A model generated the notes under the pieces. That model had not been told where the DNA came from. It did no database searches and was given only the letters and a program-made list of their open reading frames with translations. Positions 15,829 to 24,340 of a DNA stretch of 64,000 nt are shown here, one piece after another. The first letter of the stretch is position 1, and the number at the start of each line of letters is the position of its first letter. A program made the position numbers and the translations under genes. The stretch comes from Niabella aurantiaca DSM 17617. GTDB lineage: Bacteria > Bacteroidota > Bacteroidia > Chitinophagales > Chitinophagaceae. The stretch is from NCBI RefSeq assembly GCF_000374125.1, contig NZ_KB893637.1:62001-126000 (forward strand). The letters run 5' to 3'.

Positions 15829-17040
15829 CTAGGCTACGGCTTTCTTCACCAGGTCTGCTGCTTCACTTAACAAGATAGCTGATTGTACTTTCAGTCCGCT
15901 CTCGTCAATAAGTTTTTTTGCTTCCTCCGCGTTGGTGCCCTGCAGGCGCACAATGATGGGGATATTGATATTGCCCATATTCTTATATGCATCAATAACG
16001 CCGGCGGCTACACGGTCGCAGCGAACGATGCCACCAAAGATATTGATCAGGATGGCTTTTACCGCCGGATCTTTCATGATGATCTTAAAGCCGGCTTCAA
16101 CGGTTTGTGCATTGGCCGTACCTCCCACGTCGAGGAAGTTGGCGGGTTCGCCACCACTTAATTTGATCATGTCCATGGTTGCCATGGCCAATCCGGCACC
16201 ATTGACCATACAGCCCACGTTGCCATCTAATTTTACAAAGTTCAGGTTGTATTTACCGGCCTCCACTTCTGTAGGATCCTCTTCGGTAACATCTCTCAGT
16301 GATGCCAGATCTGCATGGCGCATCATGGCGTTATCATCGAGGTTCATTTTACAGTCGACGGCAATGATCTTGTCGTCAGCAGCCTTGAACAGGGGGTTGA
16401 TCTCCAGCATGCTGCAATCCAGTCCCACATAAGCGTCGTACAGGCTGGTGACAAACTTTACACAGTTCTTGAAAGCCGTACCCGTCAATCCCAGGTTAAA
16501 AGCGATCTTGCGGGCCTGGAACCCCAGTAGACGGCCGGAAGGGTGCACCCATTCCTTAAAGATCTTTTCAGGTGTTTCATGGGCTACGTCTTCAATGCTC
16601 ATTCCCCCCTCCGTGCTGTACATGATCACGTTCTGGCCGTTGCTCCGGTCCAGCAGGATGGAAAGATAAAACTCCTGTCTTTCGGAAGGGCCATCATAGT
16701 ACATATCCTGGGCGACAAAAATTTTGTTCACTACTTTTCCCGCAGGGCCTGTCTGAATGGTTACCAGTGTTCCGCCGAGGATGCCCTTGGCGTATTCTTC
16801 CACTTCTTCAAGCGATTTTGCTACTTTGACCCCGTTGATTCCGGTTTCTTTAATGGCGCCCTTTCCGCGCCCGCCGGCATGGATCTGTGCTTTAATAACT
16901 GCAAACTTACTGCCGGTGTCGGTTTTGATCTTCCGGTAAGCTTCTTCGGCTTCCTGCACGGAACTGCAGGCATAACCCTCCTGTACCGGAACATTGTATT
17001 TTTTTAATAATTCCTTGGCCTGGTATTCATGAAGATTCAT
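15829..17040 (-). CDS. sucC: Succinyl-CoA synthetase beta subunit (ADP-forming)
   Basis: 403 residues. SucC makes ATP or GTP from succinyl-CoA in the TCA cycle together with SucD. The N-terminus MNLHEYQAKELLKKYNVPV is the family hallmark. ATP-grasp features follow: KAQIHAGGRGKG (about 48), GPAGKVV and the Mg-binding ALEINPL-type stretch CSMLEINPLF (about 206). The C-terminal CoA-ligase domain contains GGTANA and INIFGGIVRCD. A longer frame opens at 17124, but its extra 28 residues are basic and non-homologous, so the Met at 17040 is chosen. sucD is not adjacent and must lie elsewhere. A strong terminator follows. Confidence 0.96.
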   Translation of the reverse strand: MNLHEYQAKELLKKYNVPVQEGYACSSVQEAEEAYRKIKTDTGSKFAVIKAQIHAGGRGKGAIKETGINGVKVAKSLEEVEEYAKGILGGTLVTIQTGPAGKVVNKIFVAQDMYYDGPSERQEFYLSILLDRSNGQNVIMYSTEGGMSIEDVAHETPEKIFKEWVHPSGRLLGFQARKIAFNLGLTGTAFKNCVKFVTSLYDAYVGLDCSMLEINPLFKAADDKIIAVDCKMNLDDNAMMRHADLASLRDVTEEDPTEVEAGKYNLNFVKLDGNVGCMVNGAGLAMATMDMIKLSGGEPANFLDVGGTANAQTVEAGFKIIMKDPAVKAILINIFGGIVRCDRVAAGVIDAYKNMGNINIPIIVRLQGTNAEEAKKLIDESGLKVQSAILLSEAADLVKKAVA

Positions 17041-17281
17041 CTGTAATGATTTTAGAACTTTGGCACGAAGATAAGGATTCAGAGGAAACTTTCGGATGGA
17101 GTTTCTTTTTCTGTGCCCGTGCATCTCACGGTATATTTTCTGCAGGAAGTCCCTGTATATATCATTTGTGAACTCCGGTTAACGGTTGTGAAACAAAAGG
17201 CAAACACCACCGGTTGCAACCTCCCGTAAGATATCGTTGTCTTTCGTAAAATCGTATCTTTAAAAAAACATCTTGAGAAAA

Positions 17282-17740
17282 ATGAAAAATAACACACCCG
17301 GGCTGCTGCTGATGCTGGCCCTGCTGCTGGCAACTGCTACCGTTACGCAGGCGCAATCCGTTTCCGCAGATTCCATTAAGATCCTGAAACTGCACAAAGA
17401 GATCCTGAAACAAACAACAGAACTGAACAAGCAAAAGCTGAACCTTGCCGAGTACCAGAACAAGCTGGTGAAGCTTCAGAATGACCTGGAAAAGGCCAAC
17501 AGGGATGCTGCAAAATCGGCTGCTGAAAGCAAAGATTATTCCCAAAAGATGGCAAAGAACCCGGGCGATCAAAAACTGGCGCGGAGGGCGAAGAAAGCAG
17601 CAAAAAGTGCTGCTTCCAGTAATAATAAGTCTGAAAAGCTCACCACAAGCCTGGCCGGCATGCAACGGAACATTTCAAAGACAGGCGATAAAATTGCGGG
17701 ACTTGAGAAAAAGATCGCCGCTTTGCGGAGCAAGGGCTGA
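17282..17740 (+). CDS. Secreted coiled-coil protein of unknown function
   Basis: 152 residues starting at the ATG at 17282; a TTG 9 bp upstream is in frame but less likely. The signal peptide is strongly hydrophobic (LLLMLALLLATATVTQAQ). From about residue 30 the protein is almost wholly helical and coiled-coil in character, with heptad-like Leu/Ile spacing (ILKLHKEILKQTTELNKQKL), a basic Lys/Ala-rich middle (ARRAKKAAKSAASS) and a final coil (DKIAGLEKKIAALRSKG). I recognise no enzyme domain. It may be a periplasmic spacer or envelope-associated protein. Confidence 0.75.
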   Translation: MKNNTPGLLLMLALLLATATVTQAQSVSADSIKILKLHKEILKQTTELNKQKLNLAEYQNKLVKLQNDLEKANRDAAKSAAESKDYSQKMAKNPGDQKLARRAKKAAKSAASSNNKSEKLTTSLAGMQRNISKTGDKIAGLEKKIAALRSKG

Positions 17741-17857
17741 GACCGGTGAAGGGCTGTCTGGTCCGGAGCTGCAAACCAGCTAAGGTTTTGAATGTTAAGA
17801 GTTTTAAAAGAAACAGCGGATTCTTTTACCGGAAGCGTGTATAGCTGTTAGTTTCAT

Positions 17858-17865
17858 TATATTTG
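17858..17865 (+). promoter_or_regulatory. Putative -7 box (TATATTTG) of the punA-porin unit
   Basis: TATATTTG fits TAnnTTTG exactly and ends 22 bp before the punA start, so the leader would be about 16 nt. No good -33 TTTG is found at the usual distance. Confidence 0.55.
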
Positions 17866-17887
17866 CTCCCACTTAATTCAGAGATCT

Positions 17888-18712
17888 ATGTCAGAATCCA
17901 TCGTGGAGCAGGTCCGGGAAACCGTTGCTTTTTTACAGGCGCAATATCCGGTGGCCCCGGAGGTTGGTATTGTACTGGGCAGCGGGCTGGGCAATTTTGC
18001 TGCGGCGATTACTGTTGAAAAAGAAGTGTCTTATACGGCGATTCCCAATTTCCCGGTATCCACTGTAAAGGGGCATTCCGGTAAATTGATCTTTGGAGAG
18101 CTGGCGGGCAAAAAGGTGGTGGCGATGGCCGGCCGGTTTCATTTTTACGAAGGGTACACGCCGCAGGATGTTGTTTTTCCCATACGGGTACTGAAACTGC
18201 TCGGAATACGGCAGCTGCTGCTGAGCAATGCCGCCGGCGGAGTGAACCCCGATTTCTCCGTAGGTGATATCATGATCATCAATGACCACATCAGTTTTGG
18301 TACGCCCAACCCGCTTGTTGGAAAGAATATAGACGCGTGGGGCACCCGTTTTCCGGATATGAGCGAGCCTTATAAAAAGGGCCTCATTGCAAGGGCTAAG
18401 GATATTTGCCGGGAGGCCGGTATTCAGGTGCAGGAAGGTGTTTATTATGCGGTAACCGGCCCTACCTTTGAAACACGGGCCGAGTATAAGATGATCCATA
18501 TACTGGGGGCAGATGCGGTAGGAATGAGCACTGTGCAGGAAACCATCGTGGCCAACCACATGGGGCTGGATGTTTTTGCGGTGAGCATTATTACGGACCT
18601 GGGCATTCGCGAAGAGGAGAATGTGATCACCCATGAGGAGGTGCTCGAAGCAGCCAGGGCGGCAGAACCGAAACTGGCGCATTTATTTACGGAAATGGTA
18701 GCCCGCGCATAA
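17888..18712 (+). CDS. punA: Purine nucleoside phosphorylase (trimeric PNP class)
   Basis: 274 residues. It splits purine (deoxy)nucleosides with phosphate in purine salvage. Family motifs are in order: phosphate loop VLGSGLGNFA (about 27-36), HSGKLIFGELAGKKVV with the conserved His, GRFHFYEGY (about 84), LSNAAGGVN (about 113), GPTFETRAEYKM with the purine-pocket Glu (about 194), and VGMSTVQE (about 215). The length matches the low-molecular-mass trimeric PNP family. An exact TAnnTTTG box precedes it. The porin gene starts 9 bp after the stop, so the two are probably transcribed together, perhaps linking nucleoside uptake to salvage (inference). Confidence 0.95.
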   Translation: MSESIVEQVRETVAFLQAQYPVAPEVGIVLGSGLGNFAAAITVEKEVSYTAIPNFPVSTVKGHSGKLIFGELAGKKVVAMAGRFHFYEGYTPQDVVFPIRVLKLLGIRQLLLSNAAGGVNPDFSVGDIMIINDHISFGTPNPLVGKNIDAWGTRFPDMSEPYKKGLIARAKDICREAGIQVQEGVYYAVTGPTFETRAEYKMIHILGADAVGMSTVQETIVANHMGLDVFAVSIITDLGIREEENVITHEEVLEAARAAEPKLAHLFTEMVARA

Positions 18713-18721
18713 ATTCAATAG

Positions 18722-20773
18722 ATGAAGTTTTATTTTGTTTTATTTCTTGTTATGACGGGGATCTGCGCACAGGCACAGGATCCATTGGGAGGGGTTGGTA
18801 ACCGGTTCCGGGGTATTAAAAATGCCGGCTCCGGTAACGACAGCCTGGCCAGGAGAAATAAATTTGAAGATTCCATCACCATTTCTTACCGGTACCTGGA
18901 TACATTGCGGAATTATAAGATGGATTCTTCGATCAATGATTTTACGCGGTATTATCCCATGCCGGCAGAATACAATTACCTGGGTAATTTTGGAAATGCG
19001 GCCCAATCCTATGTTTTTGCACCGAACATGAAGGCCGGTTGGGATCCGGGGTTTCATGCATTTGATATTTATAAATACACGGTCGAAAAAGCACGGTTCT
19101 TTACGGCGACCCGCCCCTACTCCGAGCTGAACTACATGCTGGGTACCCGCTCCGAACAGTTTATTGAACTGATGCATACGCAAAACTTCCGGCCCAACTG
19201 GAACACGCATTTTGCTTACCGGTTGCTGAATTCGCCCGGACTGTTCCAGAACCAGAAATCGGCCCATAACAGTTATTATCTTACCAATTGGGTGCAATCC
19301 AAAGACAAACGGTATAACAACTACATCATTATTGCTGCCAATAAATTACAGAATACAGAGAACGGAGGGGTCACCAACAGCTCTTATATCGATAGTGTGG
19401 ACTATGCCAGGAGGGACTATATCCCCGTGCGCCTGGGAGGTGGCACCCGTTATTCTGCCGACTTCTTTAATACCAATATCGCTACCGGGAACAGATATGC
19501 CGACTTCAACGCGCTCATGCGTCAGCAATTTGATCTTGGACGTAAAGATTCACTGGTAACAGACAGTACGGTGATACCGCTGTTTTTTCCCAGGATCCGC
19601 CTGGAGCATACCATCCGGTACAGCAAATACACGTTTATGTTTACGGATGCGGCTCCGGACGCGCCCTATTACCAGGATCACTATGATTACCCGCTGACGG
19701 AAAGCAGCTCTTCAACATTTTCGAAACGGGATGACTGGAAGGAGATGGTCAATGATTTCTCTATTTATACCTTTCCGGATGCTAAGAACACCCAGCAGTT
19801 TATCAAGTTGGGCGCAGGTATCCAGAACCTGTCGGGTGTGTTTGACACCCTGCAGCGGGAAAGTGTGCTGGAGCTGATCGGCGGGCGCCAGAAGGAAAGC
19901 TTTTACAACATCTTTGGCCATGGAGAATACCGCAACCGCACAAAGAACCAGAAATGGGACATGATGGCCAACGGAAAGATATATTTTGCGGGAATGAATG
20001 CGGGGGATTATGAACTGGGTGCCAGCGTGCAGAGCCTGCTTGGAAAAAAGATCGGGAGCCTGTTGCTGGGCGCGCAAAATGTAAACCGGACGCCTTCATT
20101 TGTAATGCAAAATCCCATCAGCAGTTTTCATTTGATGCAGGGGAGTCCGGATCTTAAAAAAGAAAATATCAGCCACCTGTATGCAACGATCTACCAGCCG
20201 CTGCTGAAGCTGGGTCTTTCCGGTCATTACTACCTGATGACCAATTATTCGTATTACACCGATTTTTATAAGATCAACCAGTACAATTCCTTGTTTAACG
20301 TGTTGCAGATCGGGGTGAACAAAGTGTTTGAGGCCGGAAAAACCAAACAGTGGAAATGGCGCACCGAGGTTTATTTTCAGCAGGTGGTAGGCGGTGCCCC
20401 TCTGCATATTCCCACCATTTATACACGGAACCGCCTGGGCTATGAAGGAAAACTGGGTTTTCCGAAGCTCAACATCGCCATGGGCCTGGAGGCAAAATAC
20501 CGTACAAATTACAAAGGCGACGGATATTCACCGATCCTGGGCCAGTTCTTTTACCAGGATGACCAGACCGTACAGTACAAACTGCCTACGATTGCAGCCT
20601 ACCTCAATTTCCGGATCAATTCCTTTAAAGCCTTTGTACGGGCGGAGAACCTCAACACATTCCGTAATCTTGACGGCAGCTGGGGCTTTACCAACAATAA
20701 TTTTGCCGCAACGGATTATCCATACCCGGGATTGCTGATCCGCCTGGGCGTTTTCTGGGGTTTTGTAAATTAA
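18722..20773 (+). CDS. Putative outer-membrane porin (Bacteroidota porin family)
   Basis: 683 residues with a signal peptide ending CAQAQ. The mature protein is rich in aromatic residues and short alternating strands (NTHFAYRLLNSPGLFQNQ, YNNYIIIAANKL, SGHYYLMTNYSYYTDFY) and ends in an aromatic-bearing strand (GLLIRLGVFWGFVN), as outer-membrane barrels do. Overall it resembles the proteins annotated 'putative porin' in this phylum. The middle contains FSKRDDWKEMVNDFSIYTFPD. It follows purine nucleoside phosphorylase by 9 bp, which suggests a link with nucleoside entry, but no substrate is proven. Confidence 0.8.
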   Translation: MKFYFVLFLVMTGICAQAQDPLGGVGNRFRGIKNAGSGNDSLARRNKFEDSITISYRYLDTLRNYKMDSSINDFTRYYPMPAEYNYLGNFGNAAQSYVFAPNMKAGWDPGFHAFDIYKYTVEKARFFTATRPYSELNYMLGTRSEQFIELMHTQNFRPNWNTHFAYRLLNSPGLFQNQKSAHNSYYLTNWVQSKDKRYNNYIIIAANKLQNTENGGVTNSSYIDSVDYARRDYIPVRLGGGTRYSADFFNTNIATGNRYADFNALMRQQFDLGRKDSLVTDSTVIPLFFPRIRLEHTIRYSKYTFMFTDAAPDAPYYQDHYDYPLTESSSSTFSKRDDWKEMVNDFSIYTFPDAKNTQQFIKLGAGIQNLSGVFDTLQRESVLELIGGRQKESFYNIFGHGEYRNRTKNQKWDMMANGKIYFAGMNAGDYELGASVQSLLGKKIGSLLLGAQNVNRTPSFVMQNPISSFHLMQGSPDLKKENISHLYATIYQPLLKLGLSGHYYLMTNYSYYTDFYKINQYNSLFNVLQIGVNKVFEAGKTKQWKWRTEVYFQQVVGGAPLHIPTIYTRNRLGYEGKLGFPKLNIAMGLEAKYRTNYKGDGYSPILGQFFYQDDQTVQYKLPTIAAYLNFRINSFKAFVRAENLNTFRNLDGSWGFTNNNFAATDYPYPGLLIRLGVFWGFVN

Positions 20774-20857
20774 CAGGGGAGGGGTGAACAATCTTCCATA
20801 CAACCTGTTCTTCAAAAACGGAGTCTTTCCGATACTATTGATCAGGTCAAATACATT

Positions 20858-21223
20858 ATGAATATGAAAATACTTGGAGCAATCCTTTTAGGAACGGTGA
20901 TGGTGTTTGCCGCTTCCGGCGCAAATGCCCAGACAAAAAATGAAAAAATTCCTGTTTCGGGCAATTGCGGAATGTGTAAAAAGAACATCGAAAAAGCCGC
21001 AAAAACAGCGGGAGCCAAAGAAGCGGTCTGGGATATCCCCACAAAAATGCTTGCGGTGACCTACAATGCAAAAAAGACCAACAGCCATAAAATCCAGCAG
21101 GCCGTAGCCGGTGCGGGCTATGATACCCGGGAGATCCGGGGAAGCGACAAAGCCTATGAAAAATTGCATGCCTGTTGTCAGTATGAGCGTACAAAAGCCG
21201 ATACGGCTGTAAAACAGCTATAA
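20858..21223 (+). CDS. Secreted HMA-like metal-binding protein
   Basis: 121 residues with a signal peptide ending ASGANAQ. The mature protein has a ferredoxin-like heavy-metal-associated fold: GNCGMCKKNIEKA (about 34-46) contains the Cys-x-x-Cys site, followed by AVWDIPTKMLAVTYNAKKT and KIQQAVAGAGYDTREI. An additional LHACCQYER (about 103-111) gives two more cysteines. It probably binds Cu(I) or a similar soft metal in the periplasm. The same architecture returns in the copper operon at 43672-44523, where the first Cys is lost. The TlpA-like gene follows after 20 bp, so both probably form one transcript. Confidence 0.85.
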   Translation: MNMKILGAILLGTVMVFAASGANAQTKNEKIPVSGNCGMCKKNIEKAAKTAGAKEAVWDIPTKMLAVTYNAKKTNSHKIQQAVAGAGYDTREIRGSDKAYEKLHACCQYERTKADTAVKQL

Positions 21224-21243
21224 AGGAAGAAGCAATTCCCGCA

Positions 21244-21750
21244 ATGAAATGGATGATCACAGGGATGCTGCTTTTGTTATCAATGGCCGGCACCATTGCG
21301 CAAGCCATTGTGACGCCCATTCCTGCCGTTCCGTTCACCCTGCCGGACAAGAACGGGATCCCTGTTTCGTTGGCCGGTTACAAAGGAAAGACCGTACTGG
21401 TACATTTTTGGGCTTCCTGGTGTGTACCCTGCAGGGTCGAGAACCGGCGGCTGGCCAAGCGGTACCACCGGTTCCGGGAGCTGCCTTTCGAGGTCCTGGG
21501 CATTTCTGTAGATACCGATGAAGAAAGATGGAGAAATGCCATTTCAAACGACAAAATGACCTGGCCTCAGTTGATCGACGATGCCAATCTCAAAAAAAGT
21601 GTGGCCTACCGGTGGAATGCAAGCGCCCTGCCGGCTTCCTTCCTTGTTGATCCGCGGGGCGCCATCATTGCGATACATGCGGCGGCACTTCCCATAAATG
21701 ACCCTGAGGGATTCAGGATCCTGTTAAAGAAGCTGGCTGCAGCCAAGTAA
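21244..21750 (+). CDS. TlpA-like periplasmic thioredoxin-fold protein
   Basis: 168 residues with a signal peptide (MKWMITGMLLLLSMAGTIAQA). The thioredoxin fold is clear: VPFTLPDKNGIPVSLAGYKG, then VLVHFWASWCVPCRVENR with the redox-active WCVPC (about 58-62), GISVDTDEERWR, and the cis-Pro loop ALPASFLVDPRG (about 124-135). It belongs to the AhpC/TSA-TlpA group that reduces disulfides outside the cytoplasm. Lying next to a four-cysteine HMA-like protein suggests that it keeps those thiols reduced for metal binding (inference). Confidence 0.88.
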   Translation: MKWMITGMLLLLSMAGTIAQAIVTPIPAVPFTLPDKNGIPVSLAGYKGKTVLVHFWASWCVPCRVENRRLAKRYHRFRELPFEVLGISVDTDEERWRNAISNDKMTWPQLIDDANLKKSVAYRWNASALPASFLVDPRGAIIAIHAAALPINDPEGFRILLKKLAAAK

Positions 21751-21805
21751 ACGGCCCGGTTTAAATTTTTTCCCGATTTCGTAAATGCAGCAACTTCCGG
21801 TCCGA

Positions 21806-21813
21806 TAAATTTG
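21806..21813 (+). promoter_or_regulatory. Putative -7 box (TAAATTTG) directly before the PepSY gene
   Basis: TAAATTTG fits TAnnTTTG and ends only 6 nt before the ATG at 21820. A transcript from here would have almost no leader, so the mRNA may be leaderless. Confidence 0.5.
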
Positions 21814-21819
21814 CGGCCT

Positions 21820-22998
21820 ATGCAGCGGGGAAAATTCAGGAAATTCTTTAACGACATCCACCTCTGGCTTGGACTGGCCAGCGGGATCGTGCTTTTTTTG
21901 GTATGTCTTTCAGGAACCATTTACACCTTCCGTACCGAGATCGAGGAACGGGTAAATAAAGAAGTGTATTTTGTTGATTACCAGGACGGCCTGCTGGCAC
22001 AGCCGCTGGGTTCGCTGGTGGCAATGGTGGAGAAAGCGCAGAAAAGCCCGGTTATGGGGGTTACCATTCCTGTAGCTCCGCAAAAGGCCTGGTCATTTTC
22101 CGTAAAGACAAAAGGAAAGGGAAAAGGACGTGGCAAGACCGTGCTCGTAAACCCGTATAAAGGGACCATCACCGGCGATACAGAAACCGGGAGCAGCCGT
22201 TTTTTTATGACCATGATGAAACTGCATCGCTGGCTGTTAATGGAACAATCGACCGGAAGGGTGGTCGTTGGCATAGCCACCATCATCTTTACCCTGCTTT
22301 TACTTTCGGGGATCATTCTTTGGTTGCCCCGCAGGCTCCGGTACTGGAAGCAGGGATTTGTGATCCTGTTTTCGGGAAAATGGAAACGCATCAATCATGA
22401 CCTGCACAATGTGCTGGGTTTTTATTCCTTTATCTTTTTGCTGATCATGGCGCTCACCGGTTTGTGCTGGTCGTTCGACTGGTATAAAAAAGGTGCTTCA
22501 AAAGTGCTGGGAGCGGAAGTCTTTGGCGCAAAAAGAGAAAAACCTGTGAAGTCTGTATCCGCCGGAACGGTGATGCTGCGGGCAGACGAAGTGCTGGAGA
22601 TCGGTAACAATCAGCTGCCTTATACCGGAACGACGCGTTTGAGTTTTCCGGCGGACAGCACCGGTGCTTTCAGCTTTTCCAAGAATGATGCAGCTGCCTG
22701 GAACAGTGCTGCCACCGACCGGATCATGATTGACGCTTATGATGGTGCCGTTTTGAAAAAGGAGCTCTATGCTTCGAAAACTGCGGGACAAAAAATAGCA
22801 GCCAGCATCCGCCCCATTCATACAGGAGAGATCTACGGTTTGTTCTCAAAGATCCTTTATTTTATTTGCTGTCTCATTGCTACCAGCCTGCCTGTTACAG
22901 GTACCCTTATCTGGCTGAACAAGCTGAAAAAGAAAAAGCCGAAAAACAAAAGTATAAAGCTGCCAGTAAAAGTACAACCCGTTGCTGCTACCGTTTGA
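21820..22998 (+). CDS. PepSY-associated transmembrane protein
   Basis: 392 residues from the ATG at 21820 (a TTG at 21811 is in frame but overlaps the promoter box). The first helix holds IHLWLGLASGIVLFLVCLSG. Further membrane helices are near 145-170 (VGIATIIFTLLLLSGIILWL), 200-220 (FYSFIFLLIMALTGLCWSF) and 345-370 (ILYFICCLIATSLPVTGTLIWL), the four-helix pattern of the PepSY_TM family. His residues in the first two helices (IHLW, LHRWL) and in HDLHNVLGFYS may bind haem. The family includes putative ferric-siderophore or iron reductases. The basic C-terminal tail is cytoplasmic. Its position after HMA and TlpA genes hints at metal reduction (inference). Confidence 0.85.
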   Translation: MQRGKFRKFFNDIHLWLGLASGIVLFLVCLSGTIYTFRTEIEERVNKEVYFVDYQDGLLAQPLGSLVAMVEKAQKSPVMGVTIPVAPQKAWSFSVKTKGKGKGRGKTVLVNPYKGTITGDTETGSSRFFMTMMKLHRWLLMEQSTGRVVVGIATIIFTLLLLSGIILWLPRRLRYWKQGFVILFSGKWKRINHDLHNVLGFYSFIFLLIMALTGLCWSFDWYKKGASKVLGAEVFGAKREKPVKSVSAGTVMLRADEVLEIGNNQLPYTGTTRLSFPADSTGAFSFSKNDAAAWNSAATDRIMIDAYDGAVLKKELYASKTAGQKIAASIRPIHTGEIYGLFSKILYFICCLIATSLPVTGTLIWLNKLKKKKPKNKSIKLPVKVQPVAATV

Positions 22999-23010
22999 GT
23001 TAGCTGTCGG

Positions 23011-23053
23011 AATTTGATAATTTGAAAATGTGGGAATGTGAAAGTGTGGGAAT
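23011..23053 (+). repeat. Low-complexity intergenic repeat tract
   Basis: The words AATTTGATAATTTGAAAATG and TGTGGGAATGTGAAAGTGTG make a short degenerate tandem pattern (AATTTGA twice, TGTGGGAA twice) just after the PepSY gene. No coding sense is seen. Confidence 0.45.
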
Positions 23054-23238
23054 AATGGTCCCAAATGTGGAACTTTAAACCTGAAACCAAAGAAAGGGCA
23101 TCGAACAGGAACTGCCGTTAAACCCTTCTCCCGGCAACGTTTCCGTAATTAATGGCCCCCATCGTTCCGGATGGGTTGTTTGCCATCATTAATTTCTTAT
23201 CTTCATCCCTGAAAAGGATTTATAAAAAAGGGGTAGGG

Positions 23239-24255
23239 ATGAACATGGAACCGATCAATTTAAAAAAACTGGCGTCTCTTTTACATCTTTCTATAAGCAC
23301 TGTTTCAAAAGCATTACGCGACAGCCACGAGATCAGTGCCGATACAAAGAAGCGGGTAATGGATCTGGCGCGGGAACTGAATTATGAGCCCAATCCCTAT
23401 GCCGGCAGCCTGCGGAAGTTCAAGAGCAAGACCATTGCAGTGGTGGTTCCGGATATCATCAATAACTTTTTCATTTTTGCCATCAAAGGAATACAGGAAA
23501 CCGCACATGCAAAGGGGTATCATGTACTGATCTATATTACCAACGAAAACCCCGAATACGAAAAAGATGTGGTGCGGCACATGACCAATGGCCGTGTAGA
23601 TGGCGTGGTGATCTCCCTTACAAGCCCGATTGATGATACGGAACACCTGATGCACCTACAGGAAAAAGGAGTGCCCGTGGTATTTTTTGACCGTGTAGCG
23701 GAAGGGTTCGACAGCACGATCATTACTACGAATAATTATGAAAGCGCTTATAATGGCACCCGCTATCTGATCGAGCAGGGGTGCAGGCGGATCGCCCATT
23801 GCCAGGTATCGGATAAGATATCCATAGGCATCGACCGGCTCAACGGGTATAAAAAGGCATTGGAAGATGCAGGGATCGAAGTGCGCCCGGAGTGGATCCT
23901 GACCAGCAAAAAAGATTCCGCTCATGATGCCACACTGATCGAAAACGCTCTTTTACAAAAAAACGCACCCGACGGCCTGTTTACATCCGTAGAAACGCAC
24001 GCGCTGATCACCTATGATATTTGCAGAAAGCATAAGATCGACATGCCGGGGAAACTGAAGCTGCTGAGCTTTAGCAATATGCCCACTGCCCATCTATTGA
24101 AACCGTCATTGTCTACCATTACCCAACCGGCTTTTGAAATAGGCCAGGCAGCTGTGCAGCAACTGATCCTGGCGCTGGAAAAACCGGCCCGTTACATCCC
24201 CGAAAAGGTCAATATGGACTCCGTACTTATTGAGCGGGAATCCACCGGAAAATGA
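23239..24255 (+). CDS. LacI-family transcriptional regulator
   Basis: 338 residues from the ATG at 23239. A longer in-frame opening at 23152 adds 29 non-homologous residues. The N-terminal DNA-binding domain reads NLKKLASLLHLSISTVSKAL, with the hinge region LARELNYEPNPYAGSLR, as in LacI/PurR proteins. The ligand-binding domain starts KTIAVVVPDIINNFF (about residue 63) and includes GRVDGVVISL, VVFFDRV, NGYKKALEDAGIEV and DGLFTSVE. The effector is probably a sugar. No sugar-use genes lie next to it, so the target is unknown. It precedes an AraC gene on the same strand. Confidence 0.93.
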   Translation: MNMEPINLKKLASLLHLSISTVSKALRDSHEISADTKKRVMDLARELNYEPNPYAGSLRKFKSKTIAVVVPDIINNFFIFAIKGIQETAHAKGYHVLIYITNENPEYEKDVVRHMTNGRVDGVVISLTSPIDDTEHLMHLQEKGVPVVFFDRVAEGFDSTIITTNNYESAYNGTRYLIEQGCRRIAHCQVSDKISIGIDRLNGYKKALEDAGIEVRPEWILTSKKDSAHDATLIENALLQKNAPDGLFTSVETHALITYDICRKHKIDMPGKLKLLSFSNMPTAHLLKPSLSTITQPAFEIGQAAVQQLILALEKPARYIPEKVNMDSVLIERESTGK

Positions 24256-24317
24256 TCAATCGGTAAAAAGTACCATAAATACCTGTTTTTGGTCTGTATT
24301 GTGGGCCGATGGTTTTG

Positions 24318-24325
24318 TACCTTTG
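24318..24325 (+). promoter_or_regulatory. Putative -7 box (TACCTTTG) of the AraC gene
   Basis: TACCTTTG is an exact TAnnTTTG and is followed by GCGGC, the common continuation in this phylum. It lies 15 bp before the ATG at 24341 and supports that start against the longer frame opening at 24230. Confidence 0.65.
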
Positions 24326-24340
24326 CGGCACTCAATATTC

